A stretch of 64,000 nucleotides of DNA, taken from NCBI GenBank assembly GCA_030272585.1, contig BSYQ01000008.1, positions 1,240,001 to 1,304,000 on the forward strand, in the 5' to 3' direction. Shown here piece by piece: positions 48,364-59,446 of the stretch. The notes below the pieces were generated by a model that saw nothing but the letters and a program-made list of their open reading frames with translations, was not told the DNA's origin and did not search any database. Numbering within the stretch: position 1 is the first letter of the stretch; every line of letters begins with the position of its first letter. The DNA is from Bryopsis sp. KO-2023 (taxonomy: Eukaryota > Chlorophyta > Ulvophyceae > Bryopsidales > Bryopsidaceae). The position numbers were made by a program, and so were the translations under genes.

Positions 48364-49324
48364 TCATCGGAGCTGGTTCGGTCGATTTCCTGTAGTGTTT
48401 CCTTGTCTGAATTCTTTGACGATGGTTGCCAATGCCTGGAAAAAAAAAAACACCCACATTATTCACGATAATATCATTGCGCTTCCTTTTTGTTCATATT
48501 AAACAAACAGGACACCATAAAAAAAAAGTTGCAGATTTTTGCTCATGAAATAGATGTAGGAGGACCATAAAAAAAAAGTTGCAGATTTTTGCTCATGAAA
48601 TAGATGTAGGAGGACCCCCTTGCATTATTTAATCATTTATTCGAGGGTGTTGAAGGGTGAGGTAAAATGATGTATTGAAGAAAAAAAATCCTGAAAAAAA
48701 AACCTTGTAGCATTAACCACACCTCAGGGTTGACTCCATTTTCCACCAGCGCAACCAGAATACTCAAAGTATCTCTGCATTTCCACCAAACAAATTATTT
48801 TAACATCGCAAGCGAGTTGTTTTGTCTTCTTTTCTCCCTTTTTCAATCAAATATCATAGAAAATCGCCCCCCACCTCTTCAAAAAAAAAAAAAACGAAAG
48901 AAAGAAAGAAAGAAAGAATATGGACATTCAGCAAAAGAGTTGCCTATTTTTAAATCCTTTCCTTGAGTTTTTTTAAAACAAGCTCCTCCGAAAAAATGGA
49001 AGAAAAAAAGAAAGGACACCAACTTTCGCTAAAGCAGAAAAAAAAAACTTGTCCATATTTTCCAGGTGATCTTTTTCGTTTCACTTGTTTTATTTTTCCT
49101 TGTCGGAATTGGGACAGTCTGACACCTACTTGTCGAGCCCGGTGTCCAGCAGCTGCGAGATGTCATATATAACTGTGGGAAAAAAACAGCAAAAATGAAC
49201 GTCAAAGGAAGAGGATTGAGGGAAAATCCAAGGCAAGAACATGAGAAGAAACAAAGGCTGCTTGCTAAACCTTCGGCGTACTTTCCATGGCTTCCCTCGA
49301 TCGATGAACGGACAGCGAATCCAT
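48364..49324 (-). CDS. MZT1: Mitotic-spindle organizing protein 1 (MZT1/GIP1), 69 aa, four exons
   Basis: Small partner of GCP proteins that helps recruit and activate the gamma-tubulin ring complex at microtubule-organising centres. Exons 49324-49282, 49172-49130, 48774-48723 and 48435-48364 (43, 43, 52, 72 nt) join in phase into 70 codons; all three introns are GT-AG. Family hallmarks in order: SREAMEIIYDISQLLDTGLD, DTLSILVALVENGVNPE, and ALATIVKEFR, matching the helical MZT1 core. Length is close to the usual 70-80 aa. The gene was easy to miss because no exon exceeds 72 nt. Intron 3 contains a 50-bp tandem duplication. It lies head to head with IF-3, 257 bp between start codons. Confidence 0.88.
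48514..48613. repeat. Perfect 50-bp tandem duplication
   Basis: Two identical adjacent copies starting ACCATAAAAAAAAAGTTGCA (48514-48563, 48564-48613), inside MZT1 intron 3. Confidence 0.9.
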
Positions 49325-49581
49325 ATCGAAAAGACTAACACTCTATCCAACAGCCGTCGAGTTACACACACACACACGCACGAGCAGAAAAAAGAGTTTT
49401 CCCAAAAGGTGTCCTGAGGTTTCGGTTTTCTCTCCCCCCACCAGGCCGACGACTATGAACCGCTTTGTCGTCAGCTGATGACGTGGCAGGGAAAGTTTGG
49501 CGGAATTCCGCCAATTACGTTTTCTGTGTCGTTCATCTTGTGCTCCAGCGGAGATGTTTGGGCGCGCTTTCGTTTCGCAAA
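49325..49581. promoter_or_regulatory. Shared divergent promoter region of MZT1 and IF-3
   Basis: Only 257 bp separate the two start codons, so both promoters must lie here or inside the genes. A TGACGTGG motif (about 49480), of bZIP/CRE type, is the only recognisable site; no TATA box is clear. Confidence 0.5.
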
Positions 49582-52500
49582 ATGCGCAGTTCGTTACGGT
49601 TGAGCGTCTTTCGAAAATGTGTGGGTAAATATCTCGGCGAAGGCGGAGGTGAAGTCGTCGGAACGACGTTTCGGTGTTTAACGGGTGCGTGGCCTCCATC
49701 GGGCGACGCCTTTCCTGGTGGCAAAGGATGGGTGAGTTCAAGAGTTCCATTCAAGTTTGAAACGAAGATTGGTTATATTGTATTGAAGGGGAAGTGTGTA
49801 TTGTTGAGGAAGTTGAGGAGATGTTCTTTTTTCCCATCCCAAAAAAGGAGTTGATCAAAGACTTGGAAGTTGAAAATTAAGGGAAAAATAAATAAAGTTG
49901 AAAAATTAAAGTTAACTTTAAATTTGATTTCTTTGTTAAGTACTGGCGTCAACATAATTTTTTTTCTTTTTTTTTCACAACATCATTATTATTGGAAGGC
50001 TCCGGATGGTCGAACCAGTTACTGGCAAAATCATTTTCGTGGATATGGATCAAAATCCACAACGAAAACCGCAAAGGTATGTACACCATTCATCATTATT
50101 TTTGTTTTTCTGTTAAAAAAGTGTTCAAAACGAACTGGGAAAATGTTTTCGAATGTTGAAGTGTTCTTTTTCACACAAAATACCTTTCCAGCCAAAAGAG
50201 CGATTTTTTCATCCAGGCAGCATACATTAAAATAAAAAAAAGCAATCGTCAATCAGACATTTTCAAACAAAAATAAGTTTGTGTGATTGGCAGAATCTCC
50301 TTTGCCACATGCTTATTCACTCTGTTCTTCAATTTTTTGACGTGGATGCGTTTTGAACAAAGTCGAGTAGAATATTTGGATAAGATCGAGAAAAGAAGTA
50401 GAAAATATAAGTATTTGGTGAAGAGTTGGTGTGATTAGGTTTCTATATTTTGGGCTTTTTTTTTTTTTGACAAATTTTTGCCTTTTTGGTTTGGCCGATT
50501 GCAGATGTATGTTCGAAATGAAGATATAACTGCCCCTGAGTTAAGGGTTGTTCTACAGGATGGAACACACAAGGTTTGGTAAAAAGCAAAAAAGAAAAGA
50601 AAAAAAAAGTTATAGAATTAGTCATAATATTGGTTGTTAAAAAAAAAACATAGATTTCAAAAAAATTGAAGATACGCATGTTCAGAGGGTTTTTTTTGAA
50701 TCTTTTTCTCAAATGTTTTCGAACGTGATCCTGAAAGTTTTTTGTTTTTGGTCGTTTTCTTTTCCTGTGATGTTTTCTGTTTTTTGAAAAGCATTTTTTG
50801 TTTTCCTTTTTTTGGAATATTTCAGGTCATGTCCAGGGGGGAGGCTCTGCAACTTGTAATGACTCAGAAACTCGATTTAGTTCTGGTGAGAGGGACCGTT
50901 TCAACTCCATCTTCTCCTCTATATTGTTATTGTTGTTTTCTTAATTTATATTTTTTTATTATTCTTTTTTTTTTGCTGGTGAGAGTAAACGTTTCAACTC
51001 CATCATTCCTTTTTCAGTGTTGTTTTTGTTGTTTTTAATTATATTTTTAATTAATATTTACTTTTTTTGCTTTTTTGGGAGAGAGGAAGGGAGTGCTTTT
51101 GGCAATTGATTATAGTCTAAAAATATTTGCGTTTCTTTTTGAATTCTTCAACTTTCCTCAGATCCTCATTATGACATTCCTCTCATAAACGGTTGCATTT
51201 CCAAGATATGGAATTTAAATAAAAAACCTTTTTTCATAACAAGCTTTTTCTTTGATCATTTCAACCTCCCCTTCCAGCCTTTTACTTTTTTTGGGTTTTT
51301 TTTTTTCCTTTTTTTTTGGAGCCCATATAAAATTAAACACTGGGTGTGTGTTTTTTTTGATGTTTGCGTAGCTTAGATCACTGCAGACTCCGTTCCGCCA
51401 GTAGCAAAAATCATGAACTTCAGCAAATTCAAACACGGAAGGCAGACTGCAGAAAGGAAAATCGCGTCAGCAACGAGAGTCAGAGAGAAGCTCAAGGCAC
51501 CCAAGGAAGTCCGGGTGAGGTGCGATTTTTTTTCACCTCGGCTTTATTTCCGTAAGAAAAAAAGAAAGAAAATTAGAAAAAAGCAGTCGAGAATGAGAGA
51601 TAAGATTTGGCCGTTTTAAAAAGGAAGAATGGAGGAAAAAAGAAGGAGAAAAACAAGTCGGAAAACTCAGCAAAACCCAGTTTTTTGCCCTTTGTTGTGC
51701 AGTGAATATGTATTTTTGTTATGACAATGGTTTAGACAGGGGCAATCACCAAACTGTCAGACTGCGAGCTCTTCTTCTTTGTTTGTTTTTTTCCCTGGCC
51801 CCCACCCCCCCTCCTTTTGAAAAAATACATCCATATGTTGTTGAAATATATATTCTGATATGGACGTTCAGGCCGAGAATATCGGACCATGATTTGCAGC
51901 AGAAGCTGAAGAAAATATCTGAGTTTCTGGCAAAGGGATTCAAAGTGACGGTGGCCATCATGTTCAAAGGGGACCAGGAGAAAAAGATGGCGTCCGAAGC
52001 TCTCCATTTCATCGTGAAAATGGTTGAAGAAAACGATTCCGTGAGTATCTGCAGAAAAAAAAAGAAACGAAAACCCCCAACAAAAAACAATGAAATGAAC
52101 GATGCCATTATTTCCCCTCTGCAGCGGCCCCCCCCCCTCGCCAAGGAAGAAAAAAGTTGGAAAAAAACGGAAATAAGTCATAGTTGTTCAGCACTCCGTT
52201 TGGCCAACCAGTTCACGATTTTCTTTTCGTGATTGTGAGAATCGCTGATGGAAAAAAAGAAAGACTTCTTCGCACAGGTGGTGCCTTCCACCCTATTTTG
52301 ATGGCTCCTTTCTCTTTTCCCCATCCCCCCCCCCCCTTCCCAAACCCGCCCAATCCCTTGACATTTCACTGTATCTTGCCATCACATCGTTGATTAGAAT
52401 TTTTTTTACCATTATGCAGGTTGAGGTCTTGACGGCTCCAGATTCAGCGTCTCGCAGAAACTCCATTGCAGCAATGATATCTCCAGTGCCAGACAAAGGG

Positions 52501-52626
52501 CAGGAACCTCAGACCTCACCTCCAGAACAAGACGGTGTCACACCATCCACAACGGCCCCATCAACCCCAACCCCAACCCCCCCATCGCCACCACCGCCTC
52601 CACCGCCATCACCACCTGCGGACTGA
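49582..52626 (+). CDS. Organellar translation initiation factor IF-3, 291 aa, seven exons
   Basis: Bacterial-type IF-3 binds the small ribosomal subunit of an organelle and checks start-codon selection. Exons 49582-49731, 49999-50076, 50505-50573, 50826-50885, 51377-51519, 51872-52040 and 52420-52626 join in phase into 292 codons. The N-terminal 50 residues or so are Arg/Ser-rich and look like a transit peptide. The IF3 N-domain shows NEDITAPELRVVLQDGTHKV and PPVAKIMNFSKFKHG; the C-domain shows VRPRISDHDLQQKLKKISEF and VTVAIMFKGDQEKKMASEAL. The tail after VEVLTAP is Ser/Thr/Pro-rich with polyproline, longer than in bacteria. Plastid or mitochondrial targeting cannot be decided. Introns are strongly T-rich. 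Confidence 0.9.
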
Positions 52627-53649
52627 ACAGTAACAGTCAGCCACTGAAAGCTGAACATTTTGGAAGAAACCTCGTTTGTTTTTTGAGAGAGAGTTTGGGA
52701 TTGATCAGTTGGTGGGCGGGGGGTTGTCCTGGCAGAAGATGGTTACCCTGCAAAACTCGTGTGAATTTGGAATCTCGTCATTGCAGTTGAGCTTCCTCTG
52801 TCGCCGAAACAACAAAAAAGAATCGATAATTGTAATATTATTATTGAAATATGTTTTGAATGCAAGCCTTATGAGTCTTCTTGACTATCTCTGCTTCTGT
52901 TACATTTTGCTCCTCGCAGATGGAAAGGGTTCATTCCTTTGGCTGTGATTTTTTATCACTGATAGAACTGAGAACCCCCCTTCAAGAAGAACTAGAATCA
53001 AGGTGCTCGTGGTCCACCTCATCATCAACAACAACAGCAACAACAATAATTACATATAATTACCTCATCAACGCTTTGCTTTGGCAAAAATTCAAAAACA
53101 TGCTTACAAGAAAAAGGCACAGAGTTCGCCCGCTCATATCTAGTACTTTTTAGCACCACACGTCTAAAATCTTTGACGTTTGTTTTTAGAACCTCCTCAG
53201 ATTCTCTCGTTTTCACACACGCTCATTCTCTATCATTCCTATATCCAAATCCAGTTGAGCGAATTCACATGTACATGTGTTGAGTGTAACGGGTAGTTGC
53301 TGGAGGAGGCTTGCACAAGACAGTCGGTTTTGCCATCGCTGGGCTGTTGGAGCCCAGTCGTTTGTTCTGGTTATGATTTGCCGTTGGTTATGGACGGTTG
53401 GTGTTGACCTGGACAATACGAACTCGTGCTGTTGGGACACAGGACAGTAGCTTTTGTTTGCGGCCCATGTGACTGTCTCCTTCTCCGAAGTCTGTAATAT
53501 ATTCTTTGGGCCCATCATCAGCCCAAACTCAACACATGAAGTGTGCCATATTTTTACAGCAAAGCCCCCACTAGCTAATCTGTTGTTGTTACACACGCTT
53601 TTTTTCCCTCTAAACCACCAAGGCACAAAAACGAATCAAGCGAAGAACG
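52627..53649. other. Intergenic region, no gene seen
   Basis: Between the convergent 3' ends of IF-3 (plus) and the PGYTG-motif gene (minus). CAA/AAC-type simple repeat near 53023-53050. No coding frame with recognisable features. Confidence 0.5.
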
Positions 53650-55332
53650 TCAAAACCCCACATGCAGCTTAAAGGGATAGGCTCGTTTAGCGCTGGAGAC
53701 TTCCCCCAAGTCACGAGGTACCACCACGCCAGATGCTTTTGCGTCACCATATCCTTTCAAAACCGTTTCATTCTCGACAGTCCCTGGGTTGCCTTCCAAA
53801 GTCAATCCCCCAATTCGATCGCTGCACTTTGCGATACCCGCCTCAGCAGGAGGAAAACTGGTCGAATCGTTCGACTCCATTCGAATCGGTTTGCGCCAAA
53901 ACTCTTCTTCTTTCTCCTTCCCATCGGCGTCTGCGTCGAGCGGAATATTCTTGTCAGCAGTGATTTCCGTTCCGTCGTCGAACAGGCGGGGCTGCTGCTG
54001 GCTCGATTGTGGGCGGCCTAAGGCTGCAGCGAGGAAACAAAGCGTTGCATTTGATCAGCACTTCCAAAGGGGCCCACAGCGAAGAGACGGCGGACTTCTG
54101 GCTTTCGTAACGCTCAGTATCTCTCGGGGCGAAGGGTGTTTGGCTGAGACAAATCTCATACTCACTTGCACATGTGCTTGTTTCGATGGGTGCGTTTTCT
54201 CTTGTGGGCGGCTGGTGACCGGTGTATCCTGGGATTCCTTTGACACGAGGTCTGCGCCCATCAAACGCGTTAATCGCGTACAGTTGAGATGGCTGTGGCT
54301 CTTCGCTGGGACGCCAGGGTCGGATTCGGTCTGAAGGAGGCTGTGTACCAGTGTAACCAGGAATTCCTCTCGTTCTGGAACAAGAGATATTTTTATATTT
54401 AACGCCTGGAGCCCTTAACCAAAGAATTCATCTCCGAAGATGAGTGTGGATGTGCGGCGGGCTGGATGGATGTGGACGGATATGGCAAGGGAAGTTTGCA
54501 ATCTTTGTGAGGTTCCCCATGGTTATTTGGCAGCCCTCCAGTATAGGAAACGGGGCGATAATCATCGACAAACAAATTTTTTGGGGGGTGGGGGATGTTT
54601 GTGAGGGAGGCAGCTCTTCTTTTTGCGCACAGGTTATGATTAGGAAATGGAGCGCTTGCCTTGACTTTTCCTTCTCCTCTAAATCCCGAGGCGCCGTCTC
54701 GCAGTCTGGGACATAAAAGCCGACACCTTGTCCAAGGACTACGTTCGTCCGCTTATTGGCGTTTCCAGGGACATCTGAAAAACCAAAACACTGATTAGAA
54801 CAGAAAAAAAGCTGTAAGCATCAAGCTTGAGACATTGCTGACCTTTGGGTGGATCGCCTCCGTCGTGATCAAGGTAGATTGGATTTGAGGACGAAGAGGT
54901 GTCGCCTCCCTATCGACGAGATAACACCCGAACAAACAAAATGATGCGAGACATTCTCGAGGAGTATCAACATTTTTTTCACTCCCGTCAGCGAACCAGA
55001 CTCACCTGGGTGGATCTCCCTGTCCAATATTCTTCGATCGACGCATTGCACCGTTCATAGGTCGTCAGTTTCTGTTAAGGTAATCCAACAAGTAGCAATG
55101 TTACGACGGGAGAAAATTTGAGCCACGGGATGGTTTTTCTGGGTTCTTCAATGTATTGATTAGCGAGTCCATAAAAAGAAGACACCCCTTCGCCTTGCAA
55201 TGCAACCAGAAAATGTCTTCCCAGGATTCAACTCTTTTTTATTTGCTATGCAAAGCCTACCGATTGCGGATTTCCTTACCGGTCCCTGCAGCCCCTCCCC
55301 CGAAAGCATCCCAGTTTCATGTTTGGAGCGGC
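53650..55332 (-). CDS. PGYTG-motif protein, probable ciliary microtubule-associated; 5' end unresolved
   Basis: Exons 55332-55280, 55071-55006, 54909-54843, 54774-54660, 54374-54166 and 54023-53650 join in phase to give 293 residues and a stop at 53650. Two copies of GIPGYTGxQPP occur (RGIPGYTGTQPPSDRIRPW and KGIPGYTGHQPPTREN), plus INAFDGRRPRVKG between them. PGYTG motifs are typical of small proteins of ciliary doublet microtubules such as the FAM166/CIMIP2 and DUF2475 group (established knowledge); assignment here is inference. The fourth intron appears to use a GC donor (AG|GCAAGC); a GT donor 6 nt upstream keeps the same phase. The first coding exon was not found; open frames at 55394-55702 and 55750-56067 are candidates. 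Confidence 0.65.
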
Positions 55333-56540
55333 CTGAAAGACAGATGGGTGAGCAGGTGAACTTTCGAAAAGAATCGAGTGCAGGCCCCCACAACTAAGGC
55401 AACAAAAAACATAACCCAAAATTGACGTGTTTTAAGACGCAGCCGGTTTTTCGACGGCAAGGCTGTTTTGGTGTGGAAAGCACCTCAAGCGATGCTGTTG
55501 AGCTGTGCTCGGTGTTCACAGCTACGTAAACATCTCGACCTAGATTTGGTCGGTCCTGGTTGAGAAAGGTTCGTAGGTCTAATTCGAAGATCTGTTGTGC
55601 ACCTGGACACATGAAACGTCTGGAGTTGGGCCGCCAGAATCCCGATTGAGATGGGCTCTCGAACGCCATGGAACCGACAAGTGAAGACGCTGACTCGGTC
55701 ACAAGGGTCAGATTAGCGGCGGCTTGGCTATGGGTGAGTCCGTTCCTTGTTAAGAATTGTTGGGTGCAGGAGGTGAGTGTTGCGGGAAAGGTCTATGCTG
55801 GAGCGGAGAGTAGGTAGTCCAGATGGCGGCGACGCTATGAATTTTATGAGTTTCTGGATCATCAAATAAGCCGCACAAGAAAGTAAAAAATGCCTTTGTT
55901 TTGCGCTTCATTGGTAGAAGAATTGGACGATTCTGCATCGCGATGATATCAGAATCTGCACCTAGCCTGGTGACCTTCCCACAGGGACTAATTTTGAGTA
56001 ATTCCCTTCCAGTGGTGCGGTTGTCCATCGTAACCTTTATCATTTTTCGACGGTCGGGGCTCGACAATACTTATCAACAGAGAGAATCTTAAATCAGGCG
56101 GAGGACTGAGGCTGTGCCGGGATTTATGCCACTGGGATTTGTAACAAGTTGTATTTGTGGTGTTGAGAACGACATGGGGAGAAACTGTGTACTTCTGTGA
56201 ATCTGCAACAGCTGGCTCTTTCTCCCTGTTCTTGATATTCCACCTTTTCAGAGAATTGCTTTTTGGGGCCCTAGGTTGAACAGCAGCGAGGTTGGAGTCT
56301 ATAAAAGAGAGCCATGAAAACTGGTCTGATTTTCGGGTTGAGTCAGACTCAGGGATAAGCTGGTACTTAGACACCAATGGTTGTATTGAGATTGGATTCT
56401 TCTTTCACGTTTCTTCTGTTCTTCAAACGAGCTAACCCGCCTTAGCGGTTCCTAACTCCAGGATTTTACAGAGTCCAAGGGACAGCAGCTTTTGTTTGCA
56501 AATTGGGCACTGCTGTGGTGTGAATTCTTACTGTCGTGAA
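55333..56540. other. Region with possible unplaced 5' exons
   Basis: Minus-strand open frames at 55394-55702 (including SGFWRPNSRRFMCPGAQ) and 55750-56067 (including TTGRELLKISPCGKVTRLG) could be upstream exons of the PGYTG gene or of another gene. I could not join them with convincing splice sites. Confidence 0.3.
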
Positions 56541-57120
56541 AAATAATGTCAGACATTCATCCATGGATGTGCACCAGTGTATTTTTTTTCGATTTCACTG
56601 GCCCCAAAGTGGCCCTGAATTTGGCCATTTCATCTAGTTGTGGCCCTTTTGTGGCCCAATTTGTCCGAAAAAAATAGAATGTGGCCCCAACTTAAAAAAC
56701 AGAAATTACAAGGCTTGGTGTTTATATAGCATTTACTTAATGTTGTTGGTTTTGATTTTTGTGGAAACTCGATTGATTTCTTGGATGTGGCCCTGGCCTT
56801 ACAAAGTTTGGGTGAATGTGGCCCTTTTGTGGCCCCAAAATCATCTTGTAATAAAACGTTTTGGCCCTTTTGTGGCCCCAGAATTTGCCATTCTGATTTG
56901 TTTGGGGGCCAAAATGGGCCAAAAGGGCCACAATGGGCCACAAAAATATACACTGATGTGCACCAGCTTAATTTTTGTTTCAATTTCGCCGGCCCAAAAG
57001 TGGTCCGAAACTTTCTTTTAAAAAAAAAATTTGGCCCTTTTTTTATGGCCCCCAAATTTGTCCTTCGAAGCTTTTTAGGGGCCACAATGGGGACAAAAAA
57101 AAGAATACACTGATGTCCAC
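56541..57120. repeat. GGCCC/TTTTGTGGCCCC interspersed repeat block
   Basis: The words GTGGCCC, TTTGTGGCCCC and their complements recur more than a dozen times, with T- and A-runs between. A block starting GATGTGCACCAG occurs near 56573 and 56955, and a diverged one near 57112. Open frames across it are artefacts of the repeat. It may be a decayed minisatellite or a small transposon remnant. Confidence 0.6.
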
Positions 57121-58481
57121 ATGTGTAATGGAGTTGCATGTATTAGCATGGAAAGGCATTGGGGTGAAAATGTGCATGCGACATCCAAGATGTGTAATCT
57201 ACACTTCAATAAAGAACCTCCAGTGTGGCATTTTTCTACCAGACTCTGTGTGTAGGTGGCTTTTTATTCTGTGGGGGGATTATGTCGAAGAAGATTCGGA
57301 AAGAAACTGAATCGTTTTGAAAATACCTCTAAGAGTATGTCACCGAGAAAGAACAGTATGCCGAATTGAACAGAAAGCAAAGCTAAATAATTCTTTTTGT
57401 GCTGCAAGCTGCTGGTCAGACTCCCAGTTTTTTTGTATCTTTTCTCTGTTGGCAGACTTCCACAACTTCTCCACTAACTTCTTTATGAGTGCCCATGCTG
57501 CTCTGAGGAACGAAGGGACCTCTATTCAGATTTTACGTCTTTTACATCGGGCTTCATTTTGTGGAAACGTAGGTTTTCAAGACACTTTCCATGGCAGCGA
57601 TTCTTCTGAGAAAAAATAAAAAATGTGCATTTATCTTGTGAAGCGGGACTGGGGTGGATCTTCTCAACAGAACCTTGTCCCTCTCCTGTCGGTGGCTGGA
57701 TATGAAAATATGGCAGTGGTGGTCAATTTTATTCTCAGAAATTCCTCTAATTTTCGCAACTGATCAACTAGGCCCAAAAAGATGCACCCCACACCAGTAA
57801 GAAAGCTTCAACGAAAAAAAAAGCAGCATTGGGGCATGAACAGAGGGGGAAAAAAACCTTTGCATCGTTTTTCATGAATTGTCGATAATTGGGAAAAAAG
57901 AAACCAGGATGACCAAAAAGCGAAAGCGATTTCAAAAATCATGGGGCAACCCTTTCCCCAACCCCCCCCCAGATTTCCTTGATTGTTTTTTTTTTCTCCC
58001 TCTATCTATTTCCGAAGAGAGAACCCCATCAAGAATCCCACCCCCAAATTTCCCAAACTTTTTTTCTTTTCTTCTTGTTTTCTCCAGCAAATTAAACCCC
58101 TCATTTCCTCAATCAAAACGAAACAAAAGGGAATCCGTAAAACAAAAAAAAGAACACGCAAAAAAAAATTCCAACTGGCAATTTCTCCAGGCAAAGGCCC
58201 TTCCCCCTTTTCCAATTATATTTTTGGAATTTCCTCAAAAGAGAGAAAACTCGAAAAAAAAAAAAAAAAAAAGATAGGGAAATCCACCGCTTCAAATCTC
58301 TCACTCACTCTCACACTTTTTTTTTCACTCAGTCTAGCACAACCCTCACTCTGCTGAGAACCAGAGAAAAATAGGAAAACACACTAAATGGGAAAAACAC
58401 TCAGAAAAGTTTCAAGCCAGAGCAGGCTTTATATCTAGTATTCCTCAATTCCATCACTCGAGTCTTTCCCTGGCCTTGAAT
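57121..58481. other. Gene-poor stretch, nothing recognised
   Basis: A/T-rich DNA with long homopolymer runs (for example A-runs near 58252). The rightmost part probably contains the 3' UTR of the bS16 gene. No gene or RNA recognised. Confidence 0.45.
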
Positions 58482-58829
58482 TCAATCCTCCAGGACAAGA
58501 GCTTTTCTCAACAAGCCTGCCACGGTATCCGTGGGTTGCGCACCATAGCCCAACCATTTTTTGATGGCGGGTGCCCTCAAGTTGGTTTCGTCGTTGATAG
58601 GGTCGTGCCATCCCAAATATTCGAGAGGTTTAGTTTCCCTGGGCTTTCTGCTGTCCACCGCAACAATTCTGTAAAACGGCCTCTTTTTCCTGCCGAAACG
58701 GGAGAATCGGATTTTCACGGTGTCCTCCACGACGAGGGCGGCTCTGGATGGCTGCACGCATCGCTGCCCGCGGTTTGCGGAGAGCGCGCTGGCGCTGGAA
58801 ACGGAAGCTTTGAAAGTCAACGTGTTCAT
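58482..58829 (-). CDS. Plastid-type 30S ribosomal protein bS16, 115 aa
   Basis: Component of the bacterial-type small ribosomal subunit. The mature part begins TVKIRFSRFGRKKRPFYRIV and includes RKPRETKPLEYLGWHDPIND and LRAPAIKKWLGYGAQPTDTV, covering the full bS16 fold. I chose the ATG at 58829: the 36 or so residues before the core (MNTLTFKASVSSASALSANR...) are Ser/Ala/Arg-rich without acidic residues in the first part, a chloroplast transit peptide by composition. An in-frame ATG at 58982 would add 51 residues with no matching feature. No intron. No signal peptide precedes the transit peptide, which favours a primary plastid; mitochondrial targeting is the alternative. Confidence 0.88.
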   Translation of the reverse strand: MNTLTFKASVSSASALSANRGQRCVQPSRAALVVEDTVKIRFSRFGRKKRPFYRIVAVDSRKPRETKPLEYLGWHDPINDETNLRAPAIKKWLGYGAQPTDTVAGLLRKALVLED

Positions 58830-59446
58830 TTTCGAGAGAAAGAACCCGCAAACGGAGGTGGAAAGGGAGGGAAAAGGAACACGCAATGCTGGAGGGGGTG
58901 AATTTGAGATGAGGAAATCGGTAGGACTGGAAACCGTGGGCGGTGAACACGTGGGGTGCATACGTCGACGAAATGGTGTCATCCACTACACAATATTTCA
59001 TCAAGCCGCAGTCATCCGATGTTCTCCCAGCAGCCACCACATTCAAGCCTGTTGTTCACATCCCGCCTCCCCACAAAAAAAAACAAACCAGAAGTTGGAC
59101 TATTTTTCGCAAAAGACCAGAGATGGGTGGAGAATTTGCTTGACCATCTGATGGTGTACTCACAAACGCCCAAGTGTTGTTTCTTTTATCCTTCCTTCCT
59201 GTTTCTGGATGGTGGGAAAAAAGGGAGTTGAGGCTTGAAAAGATTTAAAAAAAATCAAAATCGGTGTCATACAGAAGAAGATCAGAATCCTATTCCCCAA
59301 TACAAATTCCCCCCCCCCCCCCGCCCACTACCAACTCGAACAAAATCTCTAACCCCATACAAGCTCTGAACACACGAACAGCCCACCCCCAAAACGCCAC
59401 AAAAAAGAATCCTCCTTGCAGGCCTCGAAAGGCCTTATGTACTAGC
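58830..59446. other. Intergenic region, bS16 promoter and dynein 3' UTR
   Basis: Separates two same-strand genes. Contains a C-rich run near 59308-59322. No coding feature seen. Confidence 0.45.

Noticed and set aside
56638-57113. Long frames on both strands rich in Trp, Pro and Phe
   Set aside because: Both strands are open across the same GGCCC/TTTT repeats; composition explains them.
58830-58982. Upstream ATG for bS16 at 58982
   Set aside because: The extra 51 residues are Pro/Ser-rich without transit features; the ATG at 58829 starts a typical plastid leader.
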